Source: Fibrobacterota bacterium (GTDB lineage Bacteria > Fibrobacterota > Fibrobacteria > UBA5070). From it: a stretch of 64,000 bases of DNA. Both the position numbers and the translations under genes were made by a program. Below are positions 60,298 through 64,000 of this stretch, in pieces. Below the pieces are notes generated by a model. It made no database searches. It was not told the DNA's origin and worked only from the letters and a program-made list of their open reading frames with translations. Every line of letters starts with the position of its first letter. The first letter of the stretch is position 1. The DNA lies in assembly GCA_016715065.1 (NCBI GenBank), contig JADKBN010000003.1, forward strand, positions 1-64,000, written 5' to 3'.

Positions 60298-61407
60298 TCA
60301 GTCGGCCAGTCGCAGGGGCATCAGGATGAACAACGCGTCGGGGGTTTCCACGGCGGGTTCCAGCACGCAAGCCTGCGTGGGTTGGTTCATCTTCATGCGA
60401 ACCTGAGGGGTGTCGATGAGCTTCAGGATTTCTGTCATGTAACCGGCGTTGAAGCCGATGTCGAAGGATTCACCCTGGTACTCGATGGGAAGAGAGTCGC
60501 GTCCTTCGCCACCCAGATCCAAGTTCTGTGTGCTCACTTCCAGCCGGCCGGGCGAGAACGACAACCGGATCTGCCGGGTGTTGCGATTGGCCAGGGTGGC
60601 GACGCGTCGCACGATGGCGGCGAGGTCTTCGCGGTGCACGGTGGCGATGCGGGTGGATGCCTTTGGGATGACTTGGCTGAAGTTCGGGTACGGCCCCTCG
60701 ATCAGCTTGGTGAAGACCTCCACCACCCCGCAGCGGAACCGCGCGGAGTTGTCGGCCAGATGGACTTCCACCTGCGCGTCTTCTCCCACGGCCACCTTCA
60801 AGACCTGTCCGATGGCCTTGGGCGGTACGATCACACTGTGCGACAGATTCTGACTTTCCGTGCTGGTCCAGGCGTGCCCCAGCCGGTGACCGTCGGTGGC
60901 CACCATGGAGGTGCGCCCTTGCGACGGCTCCCACAGGATGCCGTTGAGGGCCAGACGGGTCTGGTCGGTGCTCACCGCAAACAGCGTGCGCTCGGAAAGG
61001 CGTCGCAGGGTGCCGGAGGTCACGGTGAATCCGTCGTTTTCTTCCAGTTGCGGCAGAGCCGGGAATTCCGAGCCGTCCACACCGGCCAGCCGGCATTGGA
61101 AGCCACCTTCGGAGCGGACCTGGAGATGGAAATCCTTGACCACGAATTCCACCGGAAGATCGGGAAGTTCGCGGACCACGTCCAGGAGCGAACGGGCCGG
61201 CACGACCAACTCGCCGCTTTGGCGGAGGTCCACGGCGATGGCGATCCGGACTCCGAGATCCAAGTCGGTGGCGGTGATGCGAAGTTCCCCTTCGGCGGCC
61301 GAAAGAAGGAAGTTCTGCAAAATGGGTAGGGTGCTTTTTCCGGGCACTGCGCTGGCGCAGATCTGCAGCGCCTCGAGCAGGGCCGATTTGGCGACGGTGA
61401 ACTGCAT
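60298..61407 (-). CDS. dnaN: DNA polymerase III beta subunit (sliding clamp)
   Basis: 369 residues from ATG 61407 (QFTVAKSALLEALQICASAV); an ATG 21 bases earlier is possible. Three clamp domains with family motifs: LPILQNFLLSA, LRITATDLDLGVRI, LFAVSTDQTRLALNGILWE, MVATDGHRLG and the end DALFILMPLRLAD. It forms the ring that tethers polymerase to DNA. recF and dciA follow, but dnaA is not upstream; a divergent RNase H gene is there instead. Confidence 0.97.
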   Translation of the reverse strand: MQFTVAKSALLEALQICASAVPGKSTLPILQNFLLSAAEGELRITATDLDLGVRIAIAVDLRQSGELVVPARSLLDVVRELPDLPVEFVVKDFHLQVRSEGGFQCRLAGVDGSEFPALPQLEENDGFTVTSGTLRRLSERTLFAVSTDQTRLALNGILWEPSQGRTSMVATDGHRLGHAWTSTESQNLSHSVIVPPKAIGQVLKVAVGEDAQVEVHLADNSARFRCGVVEVFTKLIEGPYPNFSQVIPKASTRIATVHREDLAAIVRRVATLANRNTRQIRLSFSPGRLEVSTQNLDLGGEGRDSLPIEYQGESFDIGFNAGYMTEILKLIDTPQVRMKMNQPTQACVLEPAVETPDALFILMPLRLAD

Positions 61408-61494
61408 GGTGAATCGAATAGTAGACATTTGCGCGGGAGTTGTTCATCCTCCTTCCCCGAAGGTCGTGTCAAGGTTCCTAGTTTGGCGGACCTC

Positions 61495-62193
61495 ATGAGT
61501 CTCTACCTGGATCTTCCAAAGCCTTTGCGCGATCGTCTCGAAGCCCACGCCGAATTGCTCGGTCTGCCCGTGGCGGAAGCCGCCATCCGGCTGCTGGACA
61601 AATCCTTGCCCAACCAAAAACCGACCCCACCCCAGACGGATCTCTTCGCCACACCTGTGACCTCGAGGCCTGTCCCTGCGCCGATGCCGCGCGAAAAGCC
61701 GGTGTCTGCCCCGGCGCCCTCCATGGCCAGCGCCGGGGGAATCTGGATGCTTTGGGCCGACGGGGCCTGCTCGGGCAATCCCGGACCGGGTGGATTTGGA
61801 GTGGTGGTGGAAGGTCCTGAAGGGAACGAAGAATGGTCCAAGGGGTTTCGCAACACCACGAACAACCGCATGGAACTGCGCGGGGCCATCGAGGCCCTGG
61901 AGAGGGTCCCCAAAGGCGCCGAGGCTGTGATGCACACGGACTCCCGCTACGTGGTGGACGCCATCGAAAAGCGATGGGTGGACGGGTGGCGCAAACGGGG
62001 ATGGCGCAAGGCCGATGGCGGCGAGGTCAAGAATGTGGACCTGTGGGTGCTGCTGTCCGATGCCATGGCGGGCAAAAAAGTGCGTTTTCGCTGGGTTGAA
62101 GGCCACGCGGGCAACGTCCACAACGAGCGCTGCGACCGCTTGGCGGTGGCAGCGTGCAAGAGCGATCGTCTGGAGCAGGACCGCCAGGCTTGA
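61495..62193 (+). CDS. rnhA: Ribonuclease HI with N-terminal extension
   Basis: 232 residues. Residues about 85-225 are a type I RNase H: D in WADGACSGNPGPGGFG, E in NRMELRGAIEAL, D in VMHTDSRYVVDAI and D in NERCDRLAVAA. It degrades RNA in RNA-DNA hybrids. The first 40 residues (LYLDLPKPLRDRLEAHAELLG, then AEAAIRLLDKSL) look like a ribbon-helix-helix, joined by a Pro-rich linker (40-80). This is not the usual HBD domain. Start ATG 61495; the earlier open frame lies in the dnaN promoter region. Confidence 0.92.
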   Translation: MSLYLDLPKPLRDRLEAHAELLGLPVAEAAIRLLDKSLPNQKPTPPQTDLFATPVTSRPVPAPMPREKPVSAPAPSMASAGGIWMLWADGACSGNPGPGGFGVVVEGPEGNEEWSKGFRNTTNNRMELRGAIEALERVPKGAEAVMHTDSRYVVDAIEKRWVDGWRKRGWRKADGGEVKNVDLWVLLSDAMAGKKVRFRWVEGHAGNVHNERCDRLAVAACKSDRLEQDRQA

Positions 62194-62217
62194 GCCGGTC
62201 GTGACTACATTCGCCTC

Positions 62218-62730
62218 ATGACCCTTTGGTACGCCCTTCCAGCCGGAGAACGATTTCGCGAGACGCTCGCCGAACTCTCCCGCATGGGGGATCGGCTCTC
62301 CGAGCTCTTCGAGGACCTCTCCCATTGGGAACGTCTGTGGAAGCCAGATGGGCCTACCTGGAACTGCTTGGGCCACCTGGCCCACCTGGTGGATATCGAA
62401 CTGGTGTATTCGGTGCGCATCCGTTCGGCGCTGGCCGAGCCCGGTCGCCTCCACGAAACGTTCGACGCCGACGCCTGGGTGGAATCCCAAACTTGCCTGG
62501 AGCGCACGCCGGAGGACCTCCTGGAAGAGTTTTCCCTGCTGCGACGCTGGAACCTGAACCTGTTCGCGTGCCTTTCGGAAGCCCAATGGGAACGGACGTT
62601 CCAGCATTCCCAGCGCGGAGCCCAATCCCTGGCCCAGGTCGCCAAAGGTTTGCTGGCCCACGACGCCCAGCATCTACTGGAGCTGGGGCGCCTCTCCGAA
62701 CTGGCCCGGGAAGCCCGCCGGGTCGCCTGA
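62218..62730 (+). CDS. DinB-like putative metal-binding protein
   Basis: 170 residues forming a four-helix bundle of the DinB/YfiT type. Candidate metal ligands are His in CLGHLAHLVDIE and the late His pair in LLAHDAQHLLELGRL. Proteins of this superfamily include thiol transferases; the substrate here is unknown. It starts 24 bp after rnhA and its stop lies 1-2 bp from the convergent murD stop. Confidence 0.75.
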   Translation: MTLWYALPAGERFRETLAELSRMGDRLSELFEDLSHWERLWKPDGPTWNCLGHLAHLVDIELVYSVRIRSALAEPGRLHETFDADAWVESQTCLERTPEDLLEEFSLLRRWNLNLFACLSEAQWERTFQHSQRGAQSLAQVAKGLLAHDAQHLLELGRLSELAREARRVA

Positions 62731-62731
62731 G

Positions 62732-64000
62732 CTAGAGGCTGGCCACCAGCTCCAGGAACGCTTCTCCCCGCTCCTTGTAGTTCTTGAACAGACCAAAGCT
62801 CGCGCAGGCCGGCGACATCAGCACCGCGCCACCCGCCGACACGGCCGATCGCGCATCGGCGAAAGCCTCGGGCAGGTGCGGGTGGTCCACCAGGGCGAAG
62901 GGGGGCGCTCCCGCGGCCTGGATCGCCTCGCGCAGCCTGGCGGCGGTGGCTCCGATCAGGCAGACATGGCGAAGGTGCGGGCTCGCGCGCAGACCTTCGG
63001 CGAGTTCACTGAAATCGATGCCCTTGTCGGAGCCCCCCAGGATCAGGGCCAACGGCGCTCCCGACAGGGCCTCCACGGCCGCCAGCGTGGCTTCCGGGCG
63101 GGTGGCGTAGGAGTCGTTGTAGTAGCGAACGTTCCCGTGTTCGCCGGCGAATTGCAGGCGATGGGGAAGCCCTTCGAAGGACTCCGCAGCGACTTGACAT
63201 GATTTGTCGTCCGCTCCCAACGTCTTGGCCGCCGCCCAGGCCAGAGCCGCGTTGGAGAGCTGGAACGCGCCCGGGACCCGCATGCGGTCGCGGCGCAGCG
63301 CGACCTCCCCGTGTTCGTCCAGGACAACATCCGTCTTCGGCTCGAACTGGCCGCGCAACCCGATGGGATGTTCGATGGCCGAGCCCGCCATGCCCACGAA
63401 CACGGAGCCAGGGTCTTGCGAAAGGAAGATGGCGTGGTCGTCGTCGCCTTGGTCTTCGCAAAGCCGGGCCTTCGCGTCCCAATATTCGATCTGGTCCTTG
63501 TGCCAGTCGAGGTGTTCGATGGTGACGCGATTGCTCACGCCCACGCGCGGCACGAAGGCCTGCCGGGGCAGGGAGGTGAAGCCCTCGGGAACGCCCAGGT
63601 CGCACAACTGGAACGACGACAGTTCCAGCAGGGCGATTTCGGGGATGTCGGGGCCGCACAGCAGGTCGAGCATGGGCGTTCCGATGTTTCCACCCACCAG
63701 GTGGGCGATCCCGGCCTCTTGCAGCATCCGGGAAATCAGGGTGGTGATGGTGCCCTTGCCGAAGGTGCCCGTGATGCCCGCCACCCGTTGGCCACGCACG
63801 CCTTGCGCCAAGGCCAGGTAGATGTGCAGCTGCGACAGAACCCGTCCGCCTTGGTTGCGGAAATCCACGAAGGCCCCGAGGTCGGGGCGGATTCCCGCCG
63901 ACCGGATCAGCGTCCCCTTCATGGGCAGGTCCAGCAGGTACCCTTCGCCCGTGCGCCGATCGCAGCCACCTGGCACGGGAACGTCCGGATTGCGATCGCG
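62732..64000 (-). CDS. murD: UDP-N-acetylmuramoylalanine--D-glutamate ligase (partial)
   Basis: At least 422 residues; the N-terminus is beyond the window edge. ATP-binding loop GITGTFGKGTITTL, TIEHLDWHKDQ, VRYYNDSYATRPEATLAAV, LILGGSDKGIDFSEL and the end MSPACASFGLFKNYKERGEAF are MurD motifs. It adds D-glutamate to UDP-MurNAc-L-Ala in the cytoplasm. The loop has Gly after the catalytic Lys (GKGT) where Ser or Thr is usual (GKST/GKTT). Complete murD is about 450 residues, so little is missing. Confidence 0.9.
   Translation of the reverse strand, partial: RDRNPDVPVPGGCDRRTGEGYLLDLPMKGTLIRSAGIRPDLGAFVDFRNQGGRVLSQLHIYLALAQGVRGQRVAGITGTFGKGTITTLISRMLQEAGIAHLVGGNIGTPMLDLLCGPDIPEIALLELSSFQLCDLGVPEGFTSLPRQAFVPRVGVSNRVTIEHLDWHKDQIEYWDAKARLCEDQGDDDHAIFLSQDPGSVFVGMAGSAIEHPIGLRGQFEPKTDVVLDEHGEVALRRDRMRVPGAFQLSNAALAWAAAKTLGADDKSCQVAAESFEGLPHRLQFAGEHGNVRYYNDSYATRPEATLAAVEALSGAPLALILGGSDKGIDFSELAEGLRASPHLRHVCLIGATAARLREAIQAAGAPPFALVDHPHLPEAFADARSAVSAGGAVLMSPACASFGLFKNYKERGEAFLELVASL

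Noticed and set aside
61408..61494. Replication origin upstream of dnaN.
   Set aside because: The spacer is only 87 bp, with no DnaA boxes or AT-rich unwinding element visible.

Overview
The window joins two different kinds of DNA. Positions 1 to about 38.2 kb are a mobile, mostly AT-rich accessory island. Positions 38.7 to 64 kb are GC-rich, tightly packed chromosome, where neighbouring stop and start codons often overlap as ATGA or GTGA. The chromosomal half suggests a Gram-negative bacterium: LolA, a PorV/UPF0164-like outer-membrane protein, several lipoproteins, an L,D-transpeptidase, NuoA and a PAAR-Rhs effector. The gene mix reminds me of the Fibrobacterota/FCB side of the tree, but this is a weak inference. 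No rRNA or tRNA gene is visible.

Region 1 (1-7.6 kb) is part of an integron gene-cassette array on the plus strand. I recognise it from attC sites with the RYYYAAC and GTTRRRY boxes: a complete one at 727-811, one split by a group II intron (4695-4701 plus 6601-6653), and the left half of a third at 7536-7590. The cassettes carry a lipoprotein, a broken PLD-like nuclease, a Fic gene with a frameshifted 5' end, an intact Fic protein with a nuclease-like N-terminal domain, and a VapBC-type toxin-antitoxin pair. No integron integrase is in view.

Region 2 (7.6-13.4 kb) holds two transposons end to end: a TniA/TniB-type element (7591-10761) and an IS21 element (10762-13429) inserted in its outermost four bases.

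Region 3 (13.7-38.2 kb, all on the minus strand except two insertion sequences) is an Rhs polymorphic-toxin locus. One full-length PAAR-Rhs gene (34021-38235) with a toxin tip and an immunity gene is followed by displaced copies of the last part of the Rhs core, toxin tips or their remnants, and many small AT-rich immunity-like genes. Four displaced cores begin within about 15 bp of the same place in the Rhs gene. At each one the start is joined to the same element of about 100 bp: a 45-48 bp hairpin plus a conserved tail. I consider this the most novel signal here. It looks like a bank of exchangeable tip cassettes with a defined border. IS66, IS4 and IS630 elements have broken up the older end.

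Region 4 (38.7-64 kb) is chromosome. It holds an AtpR-like membrane protein, class I fructose-bisphosphate aldolase, a subtilase, a patatin-like phospholipase, a hybrid histidine kinase, and a four- to five-gene coupled operon of unknown exported proteins. These are followed by a Mur ligase, L,D-transpeptidase and HEAT-repeat operon, LolA, a beta-carbonic anhydrase, a PorV-like protein, RfbC, a solitary NuoA, dciA-recF-dnaN, RNase H, a DinB-like protein and a MurD cut off by the window edge. Short palindromic repeats of one family are scattered through the intergenic DNA.
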